64,000 nt of DNA from DATBFX01 sp036558305. GTDB taxonomy: Bacteria > Chloroflexota > Chloroflexia > Thermomicrobiales > UBA6265. Location of the stretch: NCBI GenBank assembly GCA_036558305.1, contig DATBFX010000008.1, positions 1-64,000 on the forward strand. Reading direction: 5' to 3'. This document shows positions 48,564 to 57,484 of the stretch, in pieces. The notes below the pieces were generated by a model. The model did not search any database and had not been told where the DNA came from. It saw only the letters and a program-made list of their open reading frames with translations. Each line of letters begins with the position of its first letter. Position 1 is the stretch's first letter. The translations under genes were made by a program, and so were the position numbers.

Positions 48564-51206
48564 TTAGTGCTCCCGCACTTTCTCGTGCCCGTGCAGCGGC
48601 GTGTGGAGGTGCGCCACCCCCTGCTGATGCAGACGCCCGTGGAGCCGGCTGTGCGCCGCTTCGAGCGTCGCCCTCAATTGCTTGAACCGTTGCGCCTCCG
48701 GACGCGGTGCGATCGTGTCGACGTAGGCGATGGCGCCCTCGATCTGTTCGAGGACGGCGACCGCGTCGGGTTGGCAGAAGATGGGGGCGTCGCCGACGAG
48801 GAGTTGGACGGCGCTGGTGTGGGCGGCGACGTCGCCTTCTCTGCCACGGAGACTGCCGCGAACGCGGAGGGCGATCCAGGACGATGCCGACACGCGCACC
48901 GAAGCGCCGCCCGTCGTCGAGAGCGTGCCACCGACATCGCGTTGTTCGGCGACGAGCCCGCCGACGACGACCTCGACCTGGTCGATCGGTACCCGCACCG
49001 ATTCGACCGTCCAGGTGACGTCGACCGTTCCGCCGGACGCGGGGAGATCGATCCGGCTGCCGGCCGGTTGCCCGTTGACGGCGAATTCGACGAGCGGTCC
49101 CACGGTGACGAAGGTGTTGCCGGCGCGCACGGCGTCCGTCCAGTTGCCGTAGTCGAAGGCGCGTTCGCCGAGGTGGGCGTAGGTGCGGACCCCGCCCAGG
49201 AGGGACGAGGCCGACATCTTGTCGGAGCCGCCGACGACCGGGAGGTGGTAGCCGAGGTTGAGGAAGCGGTACCAATCGACCAGACCGTACGGGCCGATCT
49301 GGTTTTGGTGGGGGTTGAAGGTCATCATCTCGATGGCGTGGATCAGACCGAGGACGACGTCGGCGGCGCGTTCGCACTGCGGATTCGGGGCGTGGGGCAT
49401 GACGACGAGGCCGCCCTGGTCGATGCAGCGCGTCGCCCATTCGGCCATCGTCACCTCCTGGGGATCGCCGAGGGCGGACTCGTCGGGACCGCCGGTGCAG
49501 AGCGGGGTGATCATCGCGCCGGAATAACCGAGGAGCGAGATGTGGCCGAGGACCTGCATCCGGTTCTCGCTGCCGACGCGGACGAGGAACTCGCCGTCGC
49601 CGCCGAAGTCGCGGGCGCCGAGGGTGGTGCGACCGTCGAAGTCGCCCACGTTGGTGAACAACTCGCCCCACTGGCTGGCGAGCAGATTGACGACATTAAC
49701 CCCCTCGGCCGCGCCTTCGAGGAGGGCGGTCTGGGGACTGAGGAAGTGGACGTGGGTGTCGGCCGTCACCCAGCCGCGCTCGCGCCACGGCAGGCGCCGT
49801 TCCAGCGCGAACGTCAAGTTCTCGGTGTCGGGCTTCACCTCGGCGACCGTGCGAATCGGTGCGATCTCGTAGCCGCGGGTGATCTCGACGAAGACGCGAC
49901 CGAGCGGGAGGTCGGCGACGCATTCGCCGGGGATGTAGCAGTACTGGTTGCGGTCGTTGACGAACTCGCCGTAGTTGTCCTCGAACCAGTACGGATTGAC
50001 CTTGCGATGGTAGCCGCGCGGCGGCAGGTACTCGCCGTGTTCGCCGTGGAGATGCAGGCGGACGGCGACGGGTTGTTTCGTGGCCGCGTCGATCACCCGC
50101 AACCGGACCGGCCGGTCGGTAGCGGCAATCGGCTCCAGGCGCAACGCGGCCGCGGCGCCGGCACCGTTCGTCGGCAGAGCCGCCGCAAGAGCGGCATCGT
50201 CACCGGTGGCGACGTGGAGCGTGCCCTGGGGATGGCCCGCGTATTCGACGACGACGGCATCGGTCGATGGGGTCGGCTGCACGTCGGGATCGGGACCGAG
50301 CCAGCGGGTTTCGTCGTAGTCGAGCACCGCGCGGGCCGAGATGACGGTGCCGAGATCGAGCCCGATTGCCGGCGATTGGTCGTCGGCGTCGAGCTCGTCC
50401 AGGTTGTTCAGGGTCACGCCGGCGGGCAGCGACAGTTTCAGCTTTTGGCGAACGCGCCCTTGCAGGGGGTGGTCGACGAGGGAGGTGAGGGAGATGCCGT
50501 AGACCACCGATCGCTCCGCGCGGGGCCGAAGAATCAGGGCGCGGATCGCCTTCTCAGGCGCCGGATTGGGCAAAGCGTAGAGCCAGAGGTTCTCGTCCCG
50601 GTCGCGCCCGGAGTCGACACGGGTTTCCCCTTCGCCGTACGGCGTGCGTGCCTTGCGGTCGAGGCGACGGTCGTCGGTGGCGGAGTTCCAGACGTGCGGA
50701 CCGAGCGCCGGTACCGCCGCGAAGGGGCTGGCGCCCCAGACGATGTGTCGCTGTTGGATGGCGAACCGGCGTTGCACCGGCGTGACGTGCTGGCTGCCGT
50801 CGTCGTAGACGAGCACGTAATCGGCGACGTGTGCCCCGAGGTCGTTGGCCGCGAAGACCTCGACCCGCGGTGGCAAAGGAACCTGCCCGAAGTCCGGCAG
50901 CGTGGGCTGGGGAAGATCTTCGACGGCGTGAAGAAAGACGGCGTACGTTGCCGTCGTCGGTTCGATCTCGATCCGGACCTCGTTGGCCGCTTCCTCCGCG
51001 GCGAGGAGGATCACGTTGGACCGATCCCGTTCGCCCAGCGAGAACGGGATCCCTCGGTACGACGTGTCGCCGAACGCCCGCTCGACGCTCCAATCGGCGG
51101 CACGACCGTCGATCGGTCGCAACCCGCCGTCGAGCCGAGCCCGATCGGCGTTGAAGACACTCGTAAGGGCAAGCGGTGTGAAGTGGGGAGATGGCGGAAT
51201 CAGCAT
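48564..51206 (-). CDS. Large CehA/McbA-like PHP-domain protein
   Basis: An 880-residue protein. The first approximately 480 residues are a series of beta-rich, carbohydrate-binding-like regions. A PHP metal-binding core sits in the second half: Asp-Thr-His-Val-His-Phe-Leu-Ser near 500, then Met-Pro-His-Ala-Pro-Asn-Pro-Gln, Ile-Glu-Met-Met-Thr-Phe-Asn and Gly-Gly-Ser-Asp-Lys, suggesting a metal hydrolase. The final 25 residues are His-rich (His-Leu-His-Thr-Pro-Leu-His-Gly-His). No signal peptide is seen. The first ATG at 51206 is used. It shares only the PHP core with the shorter protein at 23066. The natural substrate is unknown. Confidence 0.83.
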   Translation of the reverse strand: MLIPPSPHFTPLALTSVFNADRARLDGGLRPIDGRAADWSVERAFGDTSYRGIPFSLGERDRSNVILLAAEEAANEVRIEIEPTTATYAVFLHAVEDLPQPTLPDFGQVPLPPRVEVFAANDLGAHVADYVLVYDDGSQHVTPVQRRFAIQQRHIVWGASPFAAVPALGPHVWNSATDDRRLDRKARTPYGEGETRVDSGRDRDENLWLYALPNPAPEKAIRALILRPRAERSVVYGISLTSLVDHPLQGRVRQKLKLSLPAGVTLNNLDELDADDQSPAIGLDLGTVISARAVLDYDETRWLGPDPDVQPTPSTDAVVVEYAGHPQGTLHVATGDDAALAAALPTNGAGAAAALRLEPIAATDRPVRLRVIDAATKQPVAVRLHLHGEHGEYLPPRGYHRKVNPYWFEDNYGEFVNDRNQYCYIPGECVADLPLGRVFVEITRGYEIAPIRTVAEVKPDTENLTFALERRLPWRERGWVTADTHVHFLSPQTALLEGAAEGVNVVNLLASQWGELFTNVGDFDGRTTLGARDFGGDGEFLVRVGSENRMQVLGHISLLGYSGAMITPLCTGGPDESALGDPQEVTMAEWATRCIDQGGLVVMPHAPNPQCERAADVVLGLIHAIEMMTFNPHQNQIGPYGLVDWYRFLNLGYHLPVVGGSDKMSASSLLGGVRTYAHLGERAFDYGNWTDAVRAGNTFVTVGPLVEFAVNGQPAGSRIDLPASGGTVDVTWTVESVRVPIDQVEVVVGGLVAEQRDVGGTLSTTGGASVRVSASSWIALRVRGSLRGREGDVAAHTSAVQLLVGDAPIFCQPDAVAVLEQIEGAIAYVDTIAPRPEAQRFKQLRATLEAAHSRLHGRLHQQGVAHLHTPLHGHEKVREH

Positions 51207-51475
51207 CCTCGACCTCCTGCCGACAAGGTGTCGAACCTGCTACGGCGTCGGTGAGCGGACGGCAACGGGGACCCTCCGAAATCCGAAAGGTGCACGGTAA
51301 ACATATCAAGATTATGCGGAAGACGCATCGATGTGCGCGGGAGCCTCAGGGGCAGGCAGTCGCATATCATTTAAGATCAGGTCGATTTGGACGCCATGGG
51401 CGGTGCGCCCGAGATCCGCGAGCCATGGGATGAGCTCATCGCGGTGGTGCGCGTTGAGCGGGAGGAGACTGTCGG

Positions 51476-52732
51476 ATGCATCGTGCGCGTTCGTTGGCGC
51501 CGGCCGTGGTGGCGCTGGTAGTAGTCTGGTCGTCGTTGCCGGGTGTGGCGACCACCAGGGCGGTGCCGGCACGCCAAGACGAGATACCGCTCGATTTAGC
51601 GGCGCTCGCCATCTATCCCCAGGACATGGGCACGGACGGTTACGTCCTGATCGATGGCCAGGCCTGCCTGACCGCGACGGCCTGCGCCAATCCGGTCTTC
51701 TTCGGTGCGGAGACGAAGGACTCGCTCACGGCGCAAGGTCTGAACCGCGCCTATGCCCTCGCGCTTGGGCAGTTCGGGTCGGGCGAGAACCCGTCGGTAG
51801 TGCGCACGATGGCGTCGACGATCGCCGAATACAAGAACCCCGGCGGGGCGGGGCAGGGCTTGAAGACCTTTCTTTCCTGGCTGGCCGACCCGGCTTCGGA
51901 AGTGCCGGTATCAGACGACATCGGCAGCGGCGCCCAGATGTTCGACATCCACGGCCCGCTGCCCGGTGACCCGAATGCGACGGGTGTGGTGGGACTGCGT
52001 TTTCGCGTCGGTTCGATCGTGGCCGGGATCGAGATTCGCGATTACACCGGCAAGGCGCCCTCCCACGCCTCGGTCGAAAAGTTGGCGAAGAAGGTAGAGT
52101 CGCGGATCAAGGCGGAGCAGGACGAACCCGAGTTGGGGGCGCTCGTCGTTCACCACCGCTCCTTCGGGCACGACTACTATGTCCATCGGTCCGGCGTCAC
52201 GGTTCGCACCTATCAACAGAGCGACGATGAGTTCGCGTCGGATAGCGCGGAGTTTCGCGATGCCGCGGTTCAGGACGTGTTTTTGAGCCGTCAGACCCTG
52301 GCCACCGGTCGAGACGGAAAGTCGATCGACGTCCTGCTCGCCGTGACACTCTATCGCCTATCGAGCGCAACCCAGGCGTCGGCCTATTTGAACAACGTTT
52401 CGACCGCGTTCGCGGAGGAGCGGGAGAGGATCGGCGCACCGACCCAAGAACCGGAAGACCCGCCGTCCGTCGGCGACGAATCGGTCTGGTTCCTGAACGT
52501 CTACACCGACGCTTACCAGGCGATGGGGTTCGTTCGCTCAGGCAACATCGTTGCCCGGATCATTTGGCAACGCTCCCACGAAGCGAAAGCGAGTGAGGTG
52601 GAGAAACTACTCACGTCCGCCGAGCGGGAGCTGCTGCCCGGCGCCGCGTATTCCGCGCAATCACAGGTCGATTGCATCGAGAATCGTGGCTGTCCGGGTC
52701 TGACCAAACTTTCGTCGCGACTCTTGCCGTGA
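51476..52732 (+). CDS. Secreted protein of unknown function, family A copy 1
   Basis: A 418-residue protein with a signal peptide: Met-His-Arg-Ala-Arg, a hydrophobic core to about residue 25 and a probable cleavage site near Ala-Arg-Gln-Asp. The mature part begins Ile-Pro-Leu-Asp-Leu-Ala-Ala-Leu-Ala-Ile-Tyr-Pro-Gln-Asp-Met, which parallels Val-Ala-Pro-Leu-Asp-Val-Ala-Ala-Met-Ala-Leu-Thr-Pro-Asp-Asp-Leu in the protein at 57485. Both also share Pro-Ser-Val/Phe-Gly-Asp-Glu-Ser-Val and a C-terminal Cys pair (Cys-Ile-Glu-Asn-Arg-Gly-Cys), possibly a disulphide. GGAGGAG lies before the ATG. A promoter may be in the AT-rich patch near 51365. Function unknown. Confidence 0.8.
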   Translation: MHRARSLAPAVVALVVVWSSLPGVATTRAVPARQDEIPLDLAALAIYPQDMGTDGYVLIDGQACLTATACANPVFFGAETKDSLTAQGLNRAYALALGQFGSGENPSVVRTMASTIAEYKNPGGAGQGLKTFLSWLADPASEVPVSDDIGSGAQMFDIHGPLPGDPNATGVVGLRFRVGSIVAGIEIRDYTGKAPSHASVEKLAKKVESRIKAEQDEPELGALVVHHRSFGHDYYVHRSGVTVRTYQQSDDEFASDSAEFRDAAVQDVFLSRQTLATGRDGKSIDVLLAVTLYRLSSATQASAYLNNVSTAFAEERERIGAPTQEPEDPPSVGDESVWFLNVYTDAYQAMGFVRSGNIVARIIWQRSHEAKASEVEKLLTSAERELLPGAAYSAQSQVDCIENRGCPGLTKLSSRLLP

Positions 52733-52757
52733 GCGTGGCCGGGAAGGGGAGAGAAGG

Positions 52758-53708
52758 ATGAGTGCCGGGCGATTTGAGCTGCCGATCGACTCCGGTGTGG
52801 TCGCCCGCTACGTCGGGATCGCGACCTTCATGCGGGCGCCGCGCATCGATGACCTGGCGCGGGTCGACGTCGGCCTGATCGGCGTCCCGTTCGATCTCGG
52901 TCTGGCCTATCGACCTGGCGCCCGCCACGGTCCGGCCGCGGTTCGCGAAGCGTCGCGCCTGATCAGGCGGATCAACCCGACGACCGGCGTTTTCCCGTTC
53001 GAGTTGTGCCAGGTTGCCGACGTCGGCGACGTGGTGACGCACCCGCTGGACCTCCTGGCCGGTATCGACGCCATTGCGGCCCACACCCGCACTCTGCGCG
53101 AGCACGACGTGCGTCCGGTGGCGATGGGCGGCGACCATGCGATCACGCTGCCGATCCTGCGGGGGCTGTTCGACGGCACGCCGTTCGGGCTCGTCCAGAT
53201 CGACTCCCACGCCGATACGCTCGACGAGTTCTACGGGACGAAGATCAACCACGCCACGTCGTTCCGGCGGGCGACCGAGGAGGGATTGATCGATCCGCGG
53301 CGCGTCGTCCAGGTCGGCTTGCGGGGGACCCAGTGGAGCCGCAACGACATCGCGTTCTCACTCGACGCCGGGATGCGGTGCATCGCCTACGACGAGTACG
53401 AGGCGATCGGCCGCGCCAACGTGATCGCGGAGATCAAGCGCGTCGTCGGCGACGGGCCGACCTACGTCAGTTTCGACGTCGACGGACTCGACCCGGTCTA
53501 CGCGCCGGGGACAGCGGTGCCGGAACCGGGCGGACTTTCGATGCGCGACGCGCAGATGATCCTGCGCGCTCTGACCGGACTCGACATCGTCGGCGGCGAC
53601 GTGGTGGAGGTGTCACCGCCGCTCGATCCCACCGGCATCACCGCCATCCACGCCGCCAACCTGATGTTCGAGATTCTGTGCCTGGTCGCCACGGCAAAGG
53701 CGGGGTGA
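52758..53708 (+). CDS. Ureohydrolase (agmatinase/arginase family)
   Basis: A 316-residue manganese-type ureohydrolase. The metal-binding motifs are Gly-Gly-Asp-His-Ala-Ile-Thr, Gln-Ile-Asp-Ser-His-Ala-Asp-Thr and Ser-Phe-Asp-Val-Asp-Gly-Leu-Asp-Pro, with a conserved C-terminal Val-Val-Glu-Val-Ser-Pro-Pro-Leu-Asp. Family members cleave the guanidino group of arginine, agmatine, guanidinobutyrate or related compounds to release urea. The second motif has Ser in place of the usual Ala of Asp-Ala-His. Substrate specificity cannot be settled here. AGAAGG is close to ATG 52758. It follows the secreted-protein gene by 25 bp and is followed by a long palindromic element. Confidence 0.9.
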   Translation: MSAGRFELPIDSGVVARYVGIATFMRAPRIDDLARVDVGLIGVPFDLGLAYRPGARHGPAAVREASRLIRRINPTTGVFPFELCQVADVGDVVTHPLDLLAGIDAIAAHTRTLREHDVRPVAMGGDHAITLPILRGLFDGTPFGLVQIDSHADTLDEFYGTKINHATSFRRATEEGLIDPRRVVQVGLRGTQWSRNDIAFSLDAGMRCIAYDEYEAIGRANVIAEIKRVVGDGPTYVSFDVDGLDPVYAPGTAVPEPGGLSMRDAQMILRALTGLDIVGGDVVEVSPPLDPTGITAIHAANLMFEILCLVATAKAG

Positions 53709-53724
53709 TCGCCCCTCGAACCGA

Positions 53725-53807
53725 GAGAGATCCTTCGCTGGCGCTCAGGATGTTCGGTTGGGTACACCCCTCTCCATGAACACCCTGAGCGCAGCGAAGG
53801 ACCTCTC
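53725..53807. repeat. GAGAG-TCCTTCGCT palindromic element
   Basis: Two arms of about 30 bp, beginning GAGAGATCCTTCGCTGGCGC at 53725 and ending in the complementary AGCGAAGGACCTCTC at 53807, are inverted copies with three or four differences. A 20-bp loop separates them. The element sits 16 bp after the ureohydrolase stop and would form a long hairpin at its 3' end. No coding potential. Confidence 0.85.
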
Positions 53808-53946
53808 TTCGTATCTGAAGTTTGCGCGTCGATTGTCGTTCCGGCCATGACCTCCACAACGCCAGCCGGTATGGGCATGGTCCCGCGCGCACCGATCGCG
53901 CGGTTACCAATCGCCTGTCCCGCCGGCGAACTGCCCCCCAGAAGGC

Positions 53947-53977
53947 TTTACGTTCACGCGAACCGGTGTGCTATAGT
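53947..53977 (+). promoter_or_regulatory. Candidate promoter of the VOC-protein gene
   Basis: TTTACG (53947-53952) and TATAGT (53972-53977) are 19 bp apart. The -10 is strong and the spacing is slightly long. The start would lie near 53984, about 38 nt before ATG 54022, with GAGAGGGAG as ribosome-binding site. Confidence 0.42.
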
Positions 53978-54021
53978 ACGGATGGTCGCCCCGTACGTAC
54001 ACCTACCGAGAGGGAGTAAGC

Positions 54022-54810
54022 ATGAGCGCGACGCTGGCACCGCCGACCCTGAAGACCGGCCGTTTCGTCTGGCGCGACCTGCAGACGAGCGACCCGGAGC
54101 GGGCGAAGGCTTTCTACACCGAGCTCTTTGGTTGGACCGTCAAACCGATGGGGATGGGCGACTTCACGTACGACATGCTGGCGAACGGCGGCAAGGAATT
54201 CGGCGGCATCGTCCCGCTCGATCCGGCGAGCGGCGCGCCGTCGCACTGGGTCTCCTACGTCCACGTGCCGAGCGTCGACGAGTCGGTCGACGCGGCCGGC
54301 CGGTTGGGCGGTACGGTCTATCTGTCGCCGACCGACATTCCGGGTGTCGGGCGTTTCGCGATCGTCGCCGATCCGCAGGGGGCCGTCGTCTCGCCGTTTA
54401 CGTCCGCCGACGAGTCGGACGATTGGCCGACGGAGATGTCGATGCCGCCGGTGGGCGACGTGACGTGGAACGAGCTCATCACCGCCGACGTCGAAGGCGC
54501 CAAGCGTTTCTACGGCGACGTCATCGGTTGGCAATTCGAAGCCTCTGACATGCCGGGTCCGGTGCAGTACCACATCCTCAAGCAGGGCGATCGGTGGTAC
54601 GGTGGCTTGATGCAAAAACCCGACGAGGTGCCCGTTTCCCTCTGGGTGATCTACTATCACGTCGCCGACCTCGACCAGACCCTGACCGAAATCGCTCGCC
54701 TCGGCGGTCAACCTGCCGGCGAGGTCATCGAGGTCCCGAACATCGGCCGTGTCAGTTGGGCGACCGATCCCACGGGCGCCCTCTTCGCGCTGCACGAGGC
54801 GCCGAAGTAG
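54022..54810 (+). CDS. Two-domain VOC (glyoxalase/bleomycin-resistance fold) protein
   Basis: A 262-residue protein of two tandem VOC modules. Each begins with a Trp-containing strand and Ala-Lys-(Ala/Arg)-Phe-Tyr motif: Val-Trp-Arg-Asp-Leu-Gln-Thr-Ser-Asp-Pro-Glu-Arg-Ala-Lys-Ala-Phe-Tyr near 17 and Thr-Trp-Asn-Glu-Leu-Ile-Thr-Ala-Asp-Val-Glu-Gly-Ala-Lys-Arg-Phe-Tyr near 148. Each ends with Asp-Pro-x-Gly-Ala. These folds form metal-dependent enzymes or binding proteins, but clear paired metal ligands are few here. GAGAGGGAG precedes the ATG. It stands alone between intergenic regions. The specific function is not predictable. Confidence 0.88.
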   Translation: MSATLAPPTLKTGRFVWRDLQTSDPERAKAFYTELFGWTVKPMGMGDFTYDMLANGGKEFGGIVPLDPASGAPSHWVSYVHVPSVDESVDAAGRLGGTVYLSPTDIPGVGRFAIVADPQGAVVSPFTSADESDDWPTEMSMPPVGDVTWNELITADVEGAKRFYGDVIGWQFEASDMPGPVQYHILKQGDRWYGGLMQKPDEVPVSLWVIYYHVADLDQTLTEIARLGGQPAGEVIEVPNIGRVSWATDPTGALFALHEAPK

Positions 54811-55145
54811 GGAACGGCCGGCCGCGACGATCGGGTGCGTTCGTCGCGACGTGATCCAGATCGCTCCCGATTTCGTGTTACTGGTGACGAACCGACGCGG
54901 GTCGGTCGTCGCCCCCTCCTCCACGCCGGACCGGTCGTTCAGCCCGACCGGTCCGTGCCCCCCTTCCGCCTGCCGGCATGGAAGGTGGACGCTGGACCGC
55001 GGGGCACCGCTTAGGCCCCTCGTGTCCCGCCGCTTGCAGATTCTTCGACCGAGAAGACGGTCGTAGGGGCGGCCCGCCTCGCCGGTCGATGAGGGCTGTG
55101 TCCGCGCATCGAAGGAATTGCTTGTCTGGGCGGCCGGCGTCTGAC
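54811..55145. other. Intergenic region with a repeat fragment
   Basis: A 335-bp stretch between convergent genes. It contains a left-end fragment of the GTAGGGGCGG element at 55063-55080 (GTAGGGGCGGCCCGCCT) without a recognisable right end. The rest has no gene, RNA or clear hairpin. Confidence 0.5.
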
Positions 55146-56822
55146 CTAGACCAAGCCGAGCACCTTCCGCTGGTTGGGCATGACCCCGACCGGTACCTCG
55201 ATCAGGGTCGGTTCGTCGGCTTTGATCGCCTCGCGCAGTTGCAGGCGCAGCTCGGCCGGGGTCTCGGCCCGGCGATCGGCGACGCCGAAGGCCTTGGCAA
55301 GCAACCCATAGTCGGGGTTGAGCAGGTCCGAGGCGATGATGCGGCCGTCGTACTCCTGATCCTGGATGCGGCGGACGTTGCCGTAGGCGTTGTCGTTGAA
55401 GACGACGGCGATCAGGCGGATGTCGTGCTGAACGAGCGTCGAAAGCTCGTTGAGGGTGAAGCCGAACCCGCCGTCGCCGTTGATGGAGACGACCGGGACG
55501 TCGGGTTTGCCGACCTTGGCGCCCATCGCGGTCGTGAATCCGTAGCCGAGGGTGCCCTGGTAGCCGGAAGTCAGGAAGGTATTCGGCAGGTACACGGGCA
55601 TGCCGAGGAACGACCAGTAACCGACCTGGGTCGATTCGTTGACGATGATCCCTTCATCCGGGACTTCCACCCGGATCGCCAGCCCGAAGTCGGCCTGCGG
55701 GTGTACCGAGTTGATCCGCTCCTCGGCCGCCTGCTTGAACGCCGTTAACTCGTGCTCGCGCGACGGCCGGCGGCGGTTGTACCGACCCACTCGGTCGGCG
55801 AGCGCGGCCAGGCCGGCTTTGGCGTCGGCCTCGATCCCGACCGCGACGGGATGATTTCGGCCGATCTCCGCCGGGTCGATGTCGAGTTGGATCAGGGTCT
55901 GGTGCGAACCGATTTTCCGCGTCGAACCGAGGATGTCGGTGAAGCGGGAACCGACGATCAGGACGACGTCGGCGCCCGGCAGATACTCGATCTCGGCGAA
56001 CGTGCCGTGTGCCAGGTAATGGCGGTCGGAGATGGCGCCCTTGCCGTTGCGCGAGACGATGACCGGCGCTTGCAGCGCCTCCGCGAGCGCAAGCAGTTCC
56101 TCACCGGCGTCGGCCCGCTGGATGCCGCCCCCCGCGAAGATCAACGGGTTTGTCGCTTCGCCGAGGAGGTGGGCGGCGCGGTCGATCCGATCGGGGTCGC
56201 CGGCGAAGCGTTCGCGCGGACCGGCAGCCGGCGGCAGCACAACGTCCGCCTCGGCGAAGAGGGTGTCCGGCGGGATCTCGACCTCGACCGGTCGCGAGCG
56301 ACCGGTGCGGAGCTGGCAGAATGCCTCGCGGACCGTGGTTGGAATGTCTCCCGGTGTCGTCGCCCGCGCCGCGTGCTTCGTGACGGAGCGGATCATCCCG
56401 ATCTGGTTCGGGATCTCGTGCAGCACCCCCGTGTCGCGGTCGATCAGGTCGGACCGGATCTGACCCGTCAGGCAGAGGACCGGCGAGTTGCACGAGTACG
56501 CCGTGGCGAGCCCCGCCGCCGCGTTGAGCAATCCGGGACCGGGGACGATGCAGCAAACGCCCTCACGTCCAGTGACCCGCGCGTAACCGTCGGCCATGTA
56601 GGCGGTCGCCTGTTCGTGGCGAGTATGGACGACGCGGATTGCGTCGCGCGCGTCGTAGAGCGCGTGAAAGAAGCCGTCGAGTTGGATACCCGGTAGACCG
56701 AAGATGGTGTCGACACCGTGCTGCTTGAGGCTCTCGACCAGTGCTTGCCCCCCGGTTGACCGATGGGATTCGCCGGTTGGGGTGCCGACTGCTGTCTGGG
56801 TCAGGGCTGCGGTTTCAACCAC
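55146..56822 (-). CDS. Thiamine-pyrophosphate enzyme of the acetolactate synthase-like family
   Basis: A 558-residue TPP enzyme. The N-terminal PYR domain has the catalytic Glu70 in Thr-Arg-His-Glu-Gln-Ala-Thr-Ala-Tyr-Met-Ala-Asp-Gly-Tyr-Ala-Arg. A central domain of FAD/ADP-type follows, and the C-terminal PP domain has the Gly-Asp-Gly-Gly-Phe to Asn-Asn-Asp-type cofactor motif, with Gly-Asp-Gly-Gly-Phe-Gly-Phe and Phe-Asn-Asp-Asn-Ala-Tyr-Gly-Asn. The family includes acetolactate synthases, benzoylformate decarboxylases and related C-C lyases. No regulatory subunit gene is adjacent, so a catabolic role is more likely than isoleucine/valine synthesis. GTG 56822 with GAAGGG upstream is the start. 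Confidence 0.87.
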   Translation of the reverse strand: MVETAALTQTAVGTPTGESHRSTGGQALVESLKQHGVDTIFGLPGIQLDGFFHALYDARDAIRVVHTRHEQATAYMADGYARVTGREGVCCIVPGPGLLNAAAGLATAYSCNSPVLCLTGQIRSDLIDRDTGVLHEIPNQIGMIRSVTKHAARATTPGDIPTTVREAFCQLRTGRSRPVEVEIPPDTLFAEADVVLPPAAGPRERFAGDPDRIDRAAHLLGEATNPLIFAGGGIQRADAGEELLALAEALQAPVIVSRNGKGAISDRHYLAHGTFAEIEYLPGADVVLIVGSRFTDILGSTRKIGSHQTLIQLDIDPAEIGRNHPVAVGIEADAKAGLAALADRVGRYNRRRPSREHELTAFKQAAEERINSVHPQADFGLAIRVEVPDEGIIVNESTQVGYWSFLGMPVYLPNTFLTSGYQGTLGYGFTTAMGAKVGKPDVPVVSINGDGGFGFTLNELSTLVQHDIRLIAVVFNDNAYGNVRRIQDQEYDGRIIASDLLNPDYGLLAKAFGVADRRAETPAELRLQLREAIKADEPTLIEVPVGVMPNQRKVLGLV

Positions 56823-56877
56823 GCGTCTTGTCCCTTCGATTGAACCGTCTGGAGGCGGCCATTGCCGCCGGCGTCTA

Positions 56878-56907
56878 TTGTAGAGGCGCGTGGCGTTGGG
56901 GTAGAGT
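56878..56907 (+). promoter_or_regulatory. Possible promoter of the PPOX-class gene
   Basis: TTGTAG (56878-56883) and TAGAGT (56902-56907) are 18 bp apart on the plus strand. The putative start would be about 42 nt before ATG 56957. Support is moderate only. Confidence 0.35.
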
Positions 56908-56956
56908 GGAAAGCAGGTTGCGTTCGGGAAGTCTTACAACGGGGAGCATCATCGAG

Positions 56957-57376
56957 ATGGCGATTGACCTTTCTTCCGACTTCGGCGGCCGCGTCGCCAA
57001 TCGGTTGCGCGACGAACAGATCGTCTGGCTGACGACGACGAGTGCGGATGGGATGCCACAACCGAATCCGGTCTGGTTCCTGTGGAACGGCGAGCAGGTA
57101 CTGATCTTTTCCCAACCGAACCAGGCCAAGCTGCGCAACATTCGGCGCACCCCGCGCGTCTCGTTGAACTTCAACAGCAGCGACCAGGGCGGAGACATCG
57201 CCGTCATCACCGGCAGCGCCGTCTTCGATCCCGGCGGGCCGACCGACGCCGAACGGTCCGACTACCAGGTGAAGTACGCCGAGGGGATCAAATCGATCGG
57301 GCTGACGCCGGAGTCGATGTTGCAGACCTATTCGGAGTTGATTCGGGTGACGCCGGAGAAACTGCGCGGCTTCTGA
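56957..57376 (+). CDS. PPOX-class F420-dependent oxidoreductase-like protein
   Basis: A 139-residue split-barrel protein. Features of the F420-dependent subgroup are Trp-Leu-Thr-Thr-Thr-Ser-Ala-Asp-Gly-Met-Pro-Gln-Pro-Asn-Pro-Val-Trp-Phe near 24-40, Ser-Gln-Pro-Asn-Gln-Ala-Lys-Leu-Arg-Asn-Ile near 53 and Pro-Arg-Val-Ser-Leu-Asn-Phe. It may reduce a substrate using F420, or bind flavin without turnover. GGGGAG lies about 10 bp before ATG 56957. It supports the presence of F420 in this organism, together with the LLM enzyme at 37207. It is divergent from the TPP-enzyme gene. Confidence 0.87.
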   Translation: MAIDLSSDFGGRVANRLRDEQIVWLTTTSADGMPQPNPVWFLWNGEQVLIFSQPNQAKLRNIRRTPRVSLNFNSSDQGGDIAVITGSAVFDPGGPTDAERSDYQVKYAEGIKSIGLTPESMLQTYSELIRVTPEKLRGF

Positions 57377-57484
57377 GCCCGCCCGGCGACGACCGGCGTC
57401 TGGCGCGGTCCGTGCACCCCGGTGCATGCTTGCGCGAGCGAACACCGAGTAGACGCACGGAGACAACTGGAAAGGACGCGCCGG

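Larger units (their letters stand above)
53709..54021. other. Intergenic region with palindromic repeat and promoter
   Basis: This 313-bp gap holds the 83-bp palindromic element at 53725-53807, a candidate promoter at 53947-53977, and a short GTACGTAC palindrome near 53993-54000 between the promoter and the VOC gene start, which could be a repressor site. Nothing else is recognised. Confidence 0.6.

Noticed and set aside
48390..51254. Long plus-strand open frame opposite the large PHP protein
   Set aside because: Its translation is Val/Asp/Gly/Arg-rich without motifs, while the minus strand shows clear metal-binding motifs and beta-domain patterns.
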